Source: an uncultured Bacteroidales bacterium (lineage in GTDB: Bacteria > Bacteroidota > Bacteroidia > Bacteroidales > UBA932). Taken from it: a DNA stretch of 61,055 nt. The notes beneath the pieces are model-generated. The model had not been told where the DNA came from. It did no database searches and worked only from the letters and a program-made list of their open reading frames with translations. Below are positions 35,011 through 43,471 of this stretch, in pieces (position 1 is the first letter of the stretch; each line of letters starts with the position of its first letter). The position numbers and the translations under genes were made by a program. The stretch is taken from positions 1-61,055 of the forward strand of contig CAJONC010000037.1 in the NCBI GenBank assembly GCA_905235675.1. The letters are read 5' to 3'.

Positions 35011-35604
35011 TTAGTTGTTATGTTTCTTGAAAGGCAGACCGAATGCGGCGAGAAGGGCCTTGCACTCCTCGTCGGACTTGGCTGTGGTGACAAAGGTGAT
35101 TTCCATCCCGTGGATGCGGGGGTTCTTGTCGATGTCGATTTCGGGGAAGATGATCTGCTCCTTGATGCCGAGGGTGTAGTTGCCGCGGCCGTCCATGTTC
35201 TCGGCTATACCGTTGAAGTCACGGATACGGGGGAGAGTCACACGGATGAGTTTCTCGAGGAATTCGTACATCTTGACGTCGCGAAGGGTGACCTTGCAAC
35301 CTACAGGCATTCCTTTACGGAGCTTGAAGTTGGAGATATCCTTGCGGGAGGTAGTGATAACCGCTTTCTGACCTGCGATGAGGGAGAGCTCTTCGGCTGC
35401 ATCCTCAACGAGTTTCTTGTCCTGGGTGGCATCGCCGACGCCCTCGTTGATGGTAATCTTGACGAGGCGGGGAGCTTCCATGGGGGTGTTGTAGCCGAAC
35501 TGCTTCACGAGCTGGTCGACTATCTCTTCCTTATAGGCTTTCTTCAGAGCAGGAACGTAACCCTTGGGGGCCTTCTGCTGATCTGCTGTTGCTTTCTTTG
35601 CCAT
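35011..35604 (-). CDS. rplE: 50S ribosomal protein L5
   Basis: The protein has 197 residues. Motifs [39 protein letters not shown] and [20 protein letters not shown] identify L5, which anchors 5S rRNA. The N-terminal 15 residues (Ala/Lys/Gln-rich) extend beyond the E. coli protein. Confidence 0.98.
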   Translation of the reverse strand: MAKKATADQQKAPKGYVPALKKAYKEEIVDQLVKQFGYNTPMEAPRLVKITINEGVGDATQDKKLVEDAAEELSLIAGQKAVITTSRKDISNFKLRKGMPVGCKVTLRDVKMYEFLEKLIRVTLPRIRDFNGIAENMDGRGNYTLGIKEQIIFPEIDIDKNPRIHGMEITFVTTAKSDEECKALLAAFGLPFKKHNN

Positions 35605-35606
35605 AA

Positions 35607-35936
35607 TTACTTAATCTCCTGTCCTGATTTTTTAGCTACGCGGATTTTCTTGCCGTCCTCGAACTTGTAGCCTACGCGGGTGGGAACCGGCTTGGCTGCG
35701 GTGCTGGTGGGGTCGAGAAGATTCACGTTGGAAATGTGGATAGCGGCCTCCTGCTTGATGATACCACCCTGAGGCTGCTTGGAATTGGGTTTCGTATGCT
35801 TGGAAACCATGTTGACGCCTTCGACGATTACACGGTCTTCATCTTTGAGAACGGTAAGGACCTTTCCGGTCTTACCCTTGTTCTTACCGGCATTTACCAC
35901 TACGGTGTCGCCTTTCTTGATCTTAAGCTTTTTCAT
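35607..35936 (-). CDS. rplX: 50S ribosomal protein L24
   Basis: The protein has 109 residues. The KOW motif [20 protein letters not shown] is at the N-terminus and [16 protein letters not shown] follows. An assembly initiator protein of the 50S subunit. It lies 2 nt upstream of rplE. Confidence 0.98.
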   Translation of the reverse strand: MKKLKIKKGDTVVVNAGKNKGKTGKVLTVLKDEDRVIVEGVNMVSKHTKPNSKQPQGGIIKQEAAIHISNVNLLDPTSTAAKPVPTRVGYKFEDGKKIRVAKKSGQEIK

Positions 35937-35948
35937 AATCTCGCAAAA

Positions 35949-36314
35949 TTAAAGGACCTCGGGTGCCAGTGAAACAATTTTCATATAGTTCTCGCGGAGC
36001 TCCCTGGCAACAGGGCCGAAGATACGGGTTCCGCGGAGTTCGCCTGCATTGTTCAGGAGAACGCAGGCATTGTCGTCGAAACGGATGTAAGAACCGTCGG
36101 CGCGGCGGATTTCTTTCTTGGTGCGAACGACCACAGCCTTGGAGACTGTTCCCTTCTTGGCATCGCCGCCGGGAATCGCACTCTTCACTGCCACGACGAT
36201 GGTGTCGCCGACAGTAGCATAACGATGGTGGGTACCGCCAAGCACTCGGATGCAAAGGACTTCCTTAGCACCGCTGTTGTCGGCCACCTGTAAACGTGTT
36301 TCCTGCTGTATCAT
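35949..36314 (-). CDS. rplN: 50S ribosomal protein L14
   Basis: The protein has 121 residues. [27 protein letters not shown] and [15 protein letters not shown] are typical of L14, which lies at the subunit interface. First gene of the classical spc part, directly after rpsQ. Confidence 0.98.
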   Translation of the reverse strand: MIQQETRLQVADNSGAKEVLCIRVLGGTHHRYATVGDTIVVAVKSAIPGGDAKKGTVSKAVVVRTKKEIRRADGSYIRFDDNACVLLNNAGELRGTRIFGPVARELRENYMKIVSLAPEVL

Positions 36315-36316
36315 AA

Positions 36317-36571
36317 CTACTTGGCTTTTTCTACGATTTTAACAACTCTCCAGTTCTTGGTCTTGCTCAGGGGGCGGGTTTCCATGATGAGGACGGTATC
36401 GCCTTCGCCGCACTCGTTCTTTTCGTCATGAGCAACGAACTTTGTGGTCTTTTTTACGAACTTTCCGTATAAGGGATGCTTCTCTTTGCGTTCTACGGCA
36501 ACTACGACGGTCTTGTCCATCTTGTTGCTGACCACTACGCCTTGTCTTTCCTTACGAAGATTTCTTTCCAT
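36317..36571 (-). CDS. rpsQ: 30S ribosomal protein S17
   Basis: The protein has 84 residues. [20 protein letters not shown] and [20 protein letters not shown] identify S17, an OB-fold primary rRNA-binding protein. It lies between rpmC and rplN. Confidence 0.97.
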   Translation of the reverse strand: MERNLRKERQGVVVSNKMDKTVVVAVERKEKHPLYGKFVKKTTKFVAHDEKNECGEGDTVLIMETRPLSKTKNWRVVKIVEKAK

Positions 36572-36586
36572 AAGTCTTCAGTGTGT

Positions 36587-36781
36587 TTAGTTCTGTTTTT
36601 CTTTTTCGGCAAGGACAGTGATCATAAGAGCGATATCCCTGCGGGTCTTCTTGAATTTGGAAGTATCCTCCAATGGAGAAATGGCGTGGTTGATCTTCAT
36701 TGTGTCGAGGTTGTTCTTCTCGATCCGGATGCGGTCGCGCAGGTCTGCTACAGACATTTCGCGTGCTTCTGCTGCTTTCAT
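36587..36781 (-). CDS. rpmC: 50S ribosomal protein L29
   Basis: The protein has 64 residues. Two helices with MSVADLRDRIRIEKNNLDTM and DTSKFKKTRRDIALMITVL match L29, next to the polypeptide exit. It lies 18 nt after rplP. Confidence 0.96.
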   Translation of the reverse strand: MKAAEAREMSVADLRDRIRIEKNNLDTMKINHAISPLEDTSKFKKTRRDIALMITVLAEKEKQN

Positions 36782-36799
36782 TTGCTAATCTCCATTAAA

Positions 36800-37219
36800 T
36801 TATTCCACATAATCCCTGCGCACGACAAACTTGGTGGCGACGGGGAGCTTGTTAGCGCCAAGACGCATAGCTTCCTTGGCAACTTCGAGGGGCACTCCCT
36901 CGGCCTCGAAAATGATACGGCCCGGAGTGATGGGTGCTACGAATCCGTAAGGGTCACCCTTACCTTTACCCATACGGGTATCGAGAGGTTTCTTGGTGAC
37001 AGGCTTGACGGGGAAGACCCTGATCCACAGCTGGCCCTCACGGTTCATGTGACGCGTGATTGCCTGACGGGCAGCCTCGATCTGCTGTGCGGTGAGCCAG
37101 CAGTTCTCAAGGTTCTTGAGACCGAACGAACCGAATGCAAGCTGGTTGCCACGCTGGGCCATACCCTTCATGCGGTTCTTCTGTTCCCTTCTGTACTTTG
37201 TTCTTTTCGGTTGTAACAT
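36800..37219 (-). CDS. rplP: 50S ribosomal protein L16
   Basis: The protein has 139 residues. [40 protein letters not shown] and the [10 protein letters not shown] segment identify L16, which contacts tRNA in the A site. It normally follows rpsC directly; here rpsC lies 10.4 kb away. It has its own consensus promoter 76 nt upstream and so heads a separate transcription unit running to rplQ. Confidence 0.98.
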   Translation of the reverse strand: MLQPKRTKYRREQKNRMKGMAQRGNQLAFGSFGLKNLENCWLTAQQIEAARQAITRHMNREGQLWIRVFPVKPVTKKPLDTRMGKGKGDPYGFVAPITPGRIIFEAEGVPLEVAKEAMRLGANKLPVATKFVVRRDYVE

Positions 37220-37294
37220 CTCAATATTACTTTAAAAATTAAATTTTCTATCTAAATCCCTAACTGTCAATAACTTAGGCCATTACAGGGGATG

Positions 37295-37324
37295 CAAAGA
37301 TAGTAAATTTCCCGCAAACTGCAA
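37295..37324 (-). promoter_or_regulatory. promoter of the detached rplP-rplQ operon
   Basis: On the minus strand: TTG (37322-37324), a 19-nt spacer, then TATCTTTG (37295-37302), a full match to the Bacteroidetes -33/-7 consensus. The leader to ATG 37219 is about 70 nt. This explains how the operon part downstream of the break is expressed. Confidence 0.75.
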
Positions 37325-37422
37325 CACTTTTTTGCAAAAATCCGCATATTTTCGACACAAAAAACTGATGGTCAAGTTTTCAATTTTCAGTCAGTTACAA
37401 ATCCGGACAAAAAATTTTTTCG

Positions 37423-37430
37423 TATCTTTG
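37423..37430 (+). promoter_or_regulatory. -7 element (TATCTTTG) directly before the DUF4294 gene
   Basis: Perfect TAnnTTTG box, 5 nt before the GTG start at 37436 and 17 nt before an in-frame ATG at 37448. No good -33 element was seen. Confidence 0.55.
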
Positions 37431-37435
37431 CGACC

Positions 37436-38194
37436 GTGAAAAAGATTATGGTATTTCTGCTGTGCCTCGCGGCCGGCCTCCAGGCTTTCGCGCAGCGGCA
37501 GGACAATGATAAGAACAAAGGCGTTCCCATGCCTTATATAGTTGAAGACGGCGACACCCTCTATGTCGACGTCCTCGACCCCATCTGGGTATTTCCGAAA
37601 GGCACGAAACTGAAGAAGGACGACTGGCGCAAGCAGTACAAGCTCGTTTACAATTTCAACAAAGTCTATCCCTATGCCCTCGTGGGGAGCAAGCTGATGG
37701 CACAGGTGGACAGCGTGATTGCGGCCGACGTCAGCAAGCGCGGGCAGCGCAACGCATACACCCGCGACGTTATGCTCGAGCTGTTCGAGCTCTTTGCAAA
37801 GGACCTGAAGAACATGTCCATCTCCCAGGGGGTGCTGCTGATGCGCCTGGTAGACAGGGAATGCGGCATCCCGCCTTACGACATAATTAAAGAATACCGC
37901 AACGCCTTCTCCGCCAACTTCTGGCAGTTCATCGCCCGCCTCTTCGGGCAGAACCTCAGGAAGCGCTACGACCCCAAGGGCGCAGATGCAAAGACCGAGG
38001 AACTGGTGAAGATATGGGAGTCCGGCAACTGGGATTCATTCTACTTCTCGATATTCTTCGATTTTCCCAAGCAGACCGTAATCAAGCGTGACTATCTGAA
38101 AAGCACCGTGAAATCGCGCGAAGACAAGCGCAAGAGCAAGGAAGAAGCCGAACTGATGCGAAAGAGCCTGAAAGAGGCGAAGGAAATGCTTTAG
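37436..38194 (+). CDS. DUF4294 secreted protein
   Basis: The GTG start gives 252 residues with a good signal peptide (KKIMVFLLCLAAGLQAFAQ); ATG 37448 would drop the basic N-region. The mature part has the Bacteroidota DUF4294 pattern (PYIVEDGDTLYVDVLDPIWV; RGQRNAYTRDVMLELFELFA; FFDFPKQTVIKRDYLKS). The C-terminus is a Lys/Glu-rich helix. Function is unknown; location periplasmic. It is convergent with lpxH, 7 nt apart. Confidence 0.85.
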   Translation: MKKIMVFLLCLAAGLQAFAQRQDNDKNKGVPMPYIVEDGDTLYVDVLDPIWVFPKGTKLKKDDWRKQYKLVYNFNKVYPYALVGSKLMAQVDSVIAADVSKRGQRNAYTRDVMLELFELFAKDLKNMSISQGVLLMRLVDRECGIPPYDIIKEYRNAFSANFWQFIARLFGQNLRKRYDPKGADAKTEELVKIWESGNWDSFYFSIFFDFPKQTVIKRDYLKSTVKSREDKRKSKEEAELMRKSLKEAKEML

Positions 38195-38201
38195 CCGGAT
38201 T

Positions 38202-38984
38202 CTAAACCACCGTCAGCTGATCCCCATCGAAGCAGGCGTAGTGTTCGCCGCCGGCAATCCAGTCTTTGAGGACTACGAGACGCCCTCCGCTGGGAAGGGT
38301 GAGGTCCACGGAATCGTGGAAATGCCCGAAGATGAAGTAATCGATTCCGATTACTTCATCTTGTCTATTAGGGGCGCTGCCCCTAATGTACCCCGCCGGC
38401 GCCGTGCGCCGGTTGTATTCCAAGCAGAAGTGGTACAGGGGCTCATCTTCGCCCTTGAACTTGTAGCCGCCGTGCTTGCGGCGGTTGGAATTGCTCCAGT
38501 CGGTGCCGAAACGGAAGGCGAACCAGGGATGGAGCGTGCTGAAACAGCGCTGCAGGAAACGGCAGTGGAAAATTTTGAGCATCAGCTTGTAGCCGAAAGG
38601 GGCACCGCCGAGGGCATCGCCGTGACCCAGCAGGAAGTTCTTGCCCCCAAGTTGCAGGTACTGGGGCTGTTCCAACTTCCTTATGCCGAGGCTTTCAAAG
38701 AAAGAATAGCACCATATATCGTGATTGCCGGGGAAGAAAACCACATCCACCCCTGCATCCATAAGCCTTATCAGCTCCGCCACCACGCGGGCGCCTTCGC
38801 GGGGCACCACATCGCGGTATTCATACCAGAAATCCCATATATCCCCCAGCAGGTAAAGCGCCGCCGTCTCTTCGACGGGAAGGCCCTTAAGCCACGACAC
38901 GAAACGCCTCTCGCGCTCGGCCGGATCTCCCGCCTTCAGCCCGAGGTGCACGTCCGCTACGAAGTATATCCTTGTTCCCGGCAT
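38202..38984 (-). CDS. lpxH: UDP-2,3-diacylglucosamine diphosphatase (LpxH-type) with in-frame hairpin insert
   Basis: The protein has 260 residues. Metallophosphoesterase motifs appear in order: DVHLG (11-15), LGDIWDFWYE, FPGNHDIW, LGHGDALGG and FIFGHFHD. The family hydrolyses UDP-2,3-diacylglucosamine to lipid X in lipid A synthesis, at the inner membrane. Residues about 191-218 (TAPAGYIRGSAPNRQDEVIG) lie where homologues have a short link before the DYFIFGH motif; this stretch is encoded by three consecutive perfect hairpins (38331-38412). The frame is kept open. It is the last gene of an ftsX-DUF3098-uppP-lpxH operon, 4 nt after uppP. Confidence 0.88.
   Translation of the reverse strand: MPGTRIYFVADVHLGLKAGDPAERERRFVSWLKGLPVEETAALYLLGDIWDFWYEYRDVVPREGARVVAELIRLMDAGVDVVFFPGNHDIWCYSFFESLGIRKLEQPQYLQLGGKNFLLGHGDALGGAPFGYKLMLKIFHCRFLQRCFSTLHPWFAFRFGTDWSNSNRRKHGGYKFKGEDEPLYHFCLEYNRRTAPAGYIRGSAPNRQDEVIGIDYFIFGHFHDSVDLTLPSGGRLVVLKDWIAGGEHYACFDGDQLTVV
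38331..38412. repeat. three tandem perfect hairpins inside lpxH
   Basis: Hairpin 1 (38331-38360): 13-bp arms GATGAAGTAATCG, 4-nt loop. Hairpin 2 (38367-38387): 9-bp arms ATTAGGGGC, 3-nt loop. Hairpin 3 (38396-38412): 7-bp arms CCGGCGC, 3-nt loop. All arms match perfectly. Together they code about 27 residues of lpxH without breaking the frame, resembling an in-frame palindromic insertion element. Confidence 0.85.
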
Positions 38985-38988
38985 GGAC

Positions 38989-39786
38989 TTATGCGAAAAT
39001 CAAAACGAGGATTCCTACAATGGCGCAGTACAGGGCGAACCAGCTGAGGCGCGCCTTGCGAACGAGGGCAATCATCACCTTGCATGCGAAAAGCCCCGAA
39101 ACAAATGCGGCGAGGAAGCCGACCAGAAGCGGTCCCGCACCTATCGTGGATGCCGCCATGTCGCCTCCGACCACGTCGAGGAAGGCCTCTCCCAATATGG
39201 GGATGAGCACCATCAGGAAGGAGAACTGCGCCATCACGTCGCGCTTTACTCCGCAGAGCAGACCGGTGGAGATGGTGGTGCCGGAGCGCGACAGGCCGGG
39301 GATTACCGCCAGGGCCTGCCCTATTCCCACCACGAAGGCCTGCCACCAGCCGATGCCGTTGCGGGCGCTGTTCTTCGCCTCGAACTTGTTGGACGCAAAA
39401 TCGGAGAAGAACAGCAGCAGGGCAGTCACCAGAAGGGCAATGCCGACTACCATCAGGGAGCCGAACAGCCCTTCAACGCTGTCCTTGAAGAACATGCCTA
39501 CCACGAAAACGGGAATCATCGATACGCATATCTTGAGGATATAGTCGGTTTCGTCGTTCATTTTGAACTTGAAAAGGCCCTGCAGAAGTTTCCATATCTC
39601 CTTGCGGAAAACTATGATGGTGCTGAGCACGGTGGCCGCATGAACCGTCACCTCGAATACAAGATCTTCCGCGGCTTCCACTCCGAGGAGCTCGCGGCCT
39701 ATCGCGAGATGCCCGCTGCTGCTCACGGGAAGAAATTCCGTAAGTCCCTGCACCAGGCCGAGAATCAGCGCTTCCAACCAGCTCAT
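38989..39786 (-). CDS. uppP: undecaprenyl-diphosphatase
   Basis: The protein has 265 residues and about eight transmembrane helices. Active-site signatures: the N-terminal GLVQGLTEFLPVSSSGHLAI and the second motif VIPGLSRSGTTISTGLLCG. It recycles undecaprenyl pyrophosphate for peptidoglycan and O-antigen synthesis; over-expression gives bacitracin resistance. The ATG overlaps the DUF3098 stop by 4 nt. Confidence 0.97.
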   Translation of the reverse strand: MSWLEALILGLVQGLTEFLPVSSSGHLAIGRELLGVEAAEDLVFEVTVHAATVLSTIIVFRKEIWKLLQGLFKFKMNDETDYILKICVSMIPVFVVGMFFKDSVEGLFGSLMVVGIALLVTALLLFFSDFASNKFEAKNSARNGIGWWQAFVVGIGQALAVIPGLSRSGTTISTGLLCGVKRDVMAQFSFLMVLIPILGEAFLDVVGGDMAASTIGAGPLLVGFLAAFVSGLFACKVMIALVRKARLSWFALYCAIVGILVLIFA

Positions 39787-40037
39787 TGCCCGTCCTCCTT
39801 GTTTTCGGCGGAGTCACGGTGCATGATTGCCGCCACGCATACGATTACTCCTGCGACTATCACTATAGGAGCTGCCACCAGGCGGCGGAAGCCGAATATC
39901 GCATCGTAATTGAAAACCTGCGGATCCTCTGAACCTCCGCCAATCATCAGGATGAATCCCGCAATCATGACCAGCAGCCCCGCGAGGAGCATCCGTATAC
40001 CCTTGCGGGACATAGGCATCTTGTCTTTATCTTCCAT
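39783..40037 (-). CDS. DUF3098 small membrane protein
   Basis: ATG 40037 gives 84 residues (MEDKDKMPMSRKGIRMLLAG); a longer frame overlaps ftsX and is rejected. Two transmembrane helices (about 14-31 and 53-71) with the conserved GGGSEDP turn and FGFRR. DUF3098 proteins occur between ftsX and uppP in most Bacteroidota, which suggests a role in cell division or wall synthesis; no activity is known. Confidence 0.88.
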   Translation of the reverse strand: MEDKDKMPMSRKGIRMLLAGLLVMIAGFILMIGGGSEDPQVFNYDAIFGFRRLVAAPIVIVAGVIVCVAAIMHRDSAENKEDGQ

Positions 40038-40038
40038 A

Positions 40039-40917
40039 TCAGTAATATAGTTCGTCTTCGCCTGAGGCGAGAAGGGAATTAACCACAAAGAAAGTCGCGG
40101 CAACGCAAATAATAATGCCGCACAATAGTATGAAGGCACCTACGGCCCCGAGTATCACGGGGTCGAAAATGGCGAATATCTGGGGAAAACTTTTCCGTAC
40201 GAAATACAGCCCGAGAGCCAGCACTCCGTCCGCCAGGACGCCTGCGATGAGCCCCTGCCAGAATGCTGAACGCAGGAAGGGCTTGCGGATGAACCTGCCG
40301 GTAGCCCCCACGAGGCGCATGGTGTGTATGGTGAACCTGCGGGCATGGAGGGAGAGGCGTACCGTGTTGCCTATCAGCACGATGGAGATGAAGAGCAGCA
40401 GCAGTATGAACACCCCGAGCACCAGCGAGATTCCGGACAGGTTCTTGTTGAGGCTCTCCACCAGCGACTGCCTGCTGTCCACTTCTTCCACTTCCGGCTG
40501 GCCTTCCAGGACAGGGAGGATGAACTTCAGGCTGTCGGCGCTGACATATTCGGCTTTCAGGCTGAGATCTATCGATACGGGGATGGGCGCGGTCTCGAAA
40601 ACCGACAGGAATTCTTCGCCCAGCATTTCGCGAAGTTCCTTTTCGCCCTGTTCCCTGCTTACTATGGAGGTGCTGCGTACGAAGGGGAGGGTGTCCAGCC
40701 TGGCAGTGCATGCGGCGGCTCCCGCTTCGTCCGTGCCCGGGGTGCAGATGAGGGAAATCTGCATGCTCTCCTTGAAGTAATCGCTTACCTTTCTGGCATT
40801 TGCGATAAGGGTGAGGGCCACTCCCAGCAGTAGCAGGACAAGGCTGATGCTAATAACCGCGGAAACGTACGCTCCGGTCAGTCTCCTGTTCGATGATTTT
40901 TTCTCAGCTTTCGGCAT
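40039..40917 (-). CDS. ftsX: cell division protein FtsX
   Basis: ATG 40917 is chosen over a GTG two codons upstream, giving 292 residues. Layout: cytoplasmic Lys/Arg N-terminus, TM1 (about 20-40), a periplasmic domain (about 45-165) with SREQGEKELREMLGEEFLSV, then three TM helices and an FtsX/MacB-type permease end. It works with the ATPase FtsE (not in the window) to activate peptidoglycan hydrolases at the septum. First gene of the ftsX-DUF3098-uppP-lpxH operon. Confidence 0.93.
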   Translation of the reverse strand: MPKAEKKSSNRRLTGAYVSAVISISLVLLLLGVALTLIANARKVSDYFKESMQISLICTPGTDEAGAAACTARLDTLPFVRSTSIVSREQGEKELREMLGEEFLSVFETAPIPVSIDLSLKAEYVSADSLKFILPVLEGQPEVEEVDSRQSLVESLNKNLSGISLVLGVFILLLLFISIVLIGNTVRLSLHARRFTIHTMRLVGATGRFIRKPFLRSAFWQGLIAGVLADGVLALGLYFVRKSFPQIFAIFDPVILGAVGAFILLCGIIICVAATFFVVNSLLASGEDELYY

Positions 40918-40934
40918 AATCACGGAAATTGGCT

Positions 40935-40942
40935 CAAAGATA
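40935..40942 (-). promoter_or_regulatory. -7 element (TATCTTTG) of the ftsX operon
   Basis: Perfect TAnnTTTG box, 17 nt before ATG 40917, back-to-back with the promoter of the glycogen-synthase-like gene. Confidence 0.6.
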
Positions 40943-40972
40943 ATGAATAATCAATAATTCAAAAAAAATTTG

Positions 40973-40980
40973 TACCTTTG
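40973..40980 (+). promoter_or_regulatory. -7 element (TACCTTTG) of the glycogen-synthase-like gene
   Basis: Perfect TAnnTTTG box, 24 nt before the preferred ATG at 41005. Confidence 0.6.
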
Positions 40981-41004
40981 TTAAATCGAAAGTTATTGGT
41001 CGAT

Positions 41005-41823
41005 ATGGCAGAGAATTTACAGAAGGTATTGTTTGTCAATTCGGAGATATTCCCGTATCTCCCTGAAAGTCCTATATCTGACATTGGCAGATATCTGCCT
41101 CAGGGCATTCAGGAGAGGAAAAAGGAAATCCGTTCGTTCATGCCCCGCTTCGGCTGCATCAACGAACGCAAGAACCAGCTTCACGAAGTCATCAGGCTCT
41201 CCGGCATCAATATCGTCGTGGGCGAAGTGGACAGGCCCCTCGTCATAAAGGTCGCTTCCATCTCCTCCGCCCGCCTGCAGGTTTACTTCATCGACAATGA
41301 GGATTATTTCCGCCGCAAGGCCGTGTATACCGATGCCGACGGGAACTTTTTCTCAGACAATGACGAACGCGCAATCTTCTTTGCCAAAGGAGTTCTCGAA
41401 ACCGTGAAGAAACTCCGCTGGGCCCCCGACATCATACACTGCCAGGGATGGATTTCGCATCTCGTGCCCGCGTATCTGAAACTCGCATACAAAGATGACC
41501 CCATATTCGCGGGAAGCAAGGTAGTCCTCTCCCTCTACAATGACAGCGAAGGACTGAGTTTCGCTCCCGATTTTGCAAAGAAGGCCCTGACGGGCAGCAT
41601 TTCGCCTTCGGACCTTCCAATTTCGAACAGTCCCGATGGCATAAAACTTGCTGAAACGGCCGTCAAGTATTCCGATGGTATAATCCTGGGCTCGCCCGAC
41701 ATTGACCCGTCGCTGGTGAAATACTGCAAGCGCTGCAAGCTCCCCATCCTTCAGTACAATGAAGAATCGTACAGGGATGGCAGTTATATCGACGGATACA
41801 ACGACCTTTATGACAAGTTGTAG
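41005..41823 (+). CDS. glycogen/starch synthase N-terminal (GT5) domain protein
   Basis: ATG 41005 (MAENLQKVLFVNSEIFPYLP) gives 272 residues; an upstream in-frame TTG overlaps the promoter. The sequence matches only the N-terminal half of GT5 glycogen synthases (PESPISDIGRYLPQGIQERK, then PDIIHCQGWISHLVPAYLK). The C-terminal nucleotide-binding half is absent, and the usual KTGGLGDV motif is changed (SPISDIGRYL). Such short proteins are conserved in Bacteroidota next to DUF4270 genes, so this is not a truncation. Enzyme activity is doubtful. It ends 4 nt before the DUF4270 gene. Confidence 0.82.
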   Translation: MAENLQKVLFVNSEIFPYLPESPISDIGRYLPQGIQERKKEIRSFMPRFGCINERKNQLHEVIRLSGINIVVGEVDRPLVIKVASISSARLQVYFIDNEDYFRRKAVYTDADGNFFSDNDERAIFFAKGVLETVKKLRWAPDIIHCQGWISHLVPAYLKLAYKDDPIFAGSKVVLSLYNDSEGLSFAPDFAKKALTGSISPSDLPISNSPDGIKLAETAVKYSDGIILGSPDIDPSLVKYCKRCKLPILQYNEESYRDGSYIDGYNDLYDKL

Positions 41824-41827
41824 AACG

Positions 41828-43459
41828 ATGAAAGCAAAACTGTTCATAATCCTGTCGGCCGTCACGCTTTGCTGTGCAGGTTGTGTATCACAAGACAATA
41901 CCCTGGGCGAAAGCCTGATACCCGTAAACCACATCTACAGGGTGGTTTCCCCAGATCCCGTCGAAATCCCCGTCCGCATGGAAGTGGCCGACAGCCTTTC
42001 GGCATATTCTTCAACCCGCATCACGATAGGTGCCATAAGGAATGACTCCGAATTCGGCGTCAGCACCCGCAGCAGCTGCCTCACCCTCGTGCCGCTTTTC
42101 GTAGACTCGCTGGACTTCGGGACCAATCCCGTCCCCCTGGAATTCCATTTCTCCGCGAGCGTCGATTCCACGTCGGTGAGCGACAGGATGGAGCAGAACA
42201 TTATCCAGAACGTTTTCGTCTATGAGCTCTCCGAAGCCCTGGACGAGAGCAAAACGTACTGCAGGAGCCTCCCTGAACACAGCAGCGACGTCATTACCAC
42301 CAATCTGCCCATCATCACCCCGGGCGACTCCCTGTCCTTCGACTTCAACCTGGACTTCGCAAAAAAATACCTTGACATCAAGTCCGAAGACCTCAAGGAC
42401 CTTTCCGCTTACACCAAGCGCTTCCCCGGCATCTGCATCACTACGGGGAAACCTGTCGGGCAGGGCGGACGCTTCAATATTTTCAACCTCCAGCTTGCCT
42501 ACGACAGCGACTACGGATATCTGATGGGGAATATGGCAAAGCTCAGGTTCAATTCCACCTGGGAAGAGGACGGCGTCCCCGTGCAGAAAGACTCCAGTTT
42601 TTATTTCTACTTCTCGCCGACCGACTTCTTCGACATTGATTCGCTGCTTACCAACAGCGGCACCGGCAGCTTCCCCCAGTATTGCGCCAACCTTACGAAG
42701 GATGCTTCGTCCGCTTATGTGGGAGATGCCACCGACTATGTTTACGTCGAGGGCGGTGCGGGCGTGAAACCTGTCGTTTCCGCAGAATTCCTGCGCAGAA
42801 GCGCCATCGAGCGTATATCCGCAAACGGGCACGACCCTTCGAAGGCCGTGATTAACAAGGCTTCGCTGACATTCCACTATGTCGCTCCGGATCCCCTGTT
42901 CGAGACCATGTACAAGGTGCCTGAAATCCTCAGTCCCACCTGCCGCATCAAAGGCGAGGAGGCGGTGAGTTTCATGGGCCTTACCGATGCTTCCGACAGC
43001 AACGAAGACCAGGGAAGCAGGCATCTCGCGCAGATGACTTATTCCCCCGACATCACCTATCACCTCCAGACGCTTTTAGGGCTGAAAGATGACAACGAGC
43101 AGCTCCTGAACGGAAGTTACGACGTCTGGCTGCTCATAATGCACAACGATGTGGTCACCACCACCACTTCGGGCAATTCCGAGCTCAGCGAATATTACAA
43201 CTATCTGGCTTACCAGAGCTACATGGGCGACATGTACGGCGGTTATGGGTACGGCTATGGAAGCTACGGTTACGGATATAACAACTACTACAACTACTCC
43301 ATGATGGCGCAGATGTACGGCAGTTCGACCACGACCTCGTCGGTCAGCGTCAACCTCGACCGCGACCGTTACTATTATTGCAGGCTGTACGGGCCCGAGG
43401 CGTCCGACGCTTCGCTGCGGCCGACATTCAGCTTCACCTATTCCATCCCAGGCGAATAA
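41828..43459 (+). CDS. DUF4270 lipoprotein with Gly/Tyr-rich loop
   Basis: ATG 41828 gives 543 residues with a lipoprotein signal (CCAGC, Cys19). The N-terminal DNTLGESLIPVN and the beta-rich body fit DUF4270, an exported family found beside the GT5-like gene. A low-complexity Gly/Tyr/Asn/Ser loop (about 468-495, GGYGYGYGSYGYGYNNYYNY) precedes the last beta strands. Probably outer-membrane located; function unknown. Confidence 0.85.
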   Translation: MKAKLFIILSAVTLCCAGCVSQDNTLGESLIPVNHIYRVVSPDPVEIPVRMEVADSLSAYSSTRITIGAIRNDSEFGVSTRSSCLTLVPLFVDSLDFGTNPVPLEFHFSASVDSTSVSDRMEQNIIQNVFVYELSEALDESKTYCRSLPEHSSDVITTNLPIITPGDSLSFDFNLDFAKKYLDIKSEDLKDLSAYTKRFPGICITTGKPVGQGGRFNIFNLQLAYDSDYGYLMGNMAKLRFNSTWEEDGVPVQKDSSFYFYFSPTDFFDIDSLLTNSGTGSFPQYCANLTKDASSAYVGDATDYVYVEGGAGVKPVVSAEFLRRSAIERISANGHDPSKAVINKASLTFHYVAPDPLFETMYKVPEILSPTCRIKGEEAVSFMGLTDASDSNEDQGSRHLAQMTYSPDITYHLQTLLGLKDDNEQLLNGSYDVWLLIMHNDVVTTTTSGNSELSEYYNYLAYQSYMGDMYGGYGYGYGSYGYGYNNYYNYSMMAQMYGSSTTTSSVSVNLDRDRYYYCRLYGPEASDASLRPTFSFTYSIPGE

Positions 43460-43471
43460 ATTTTTAATTAT

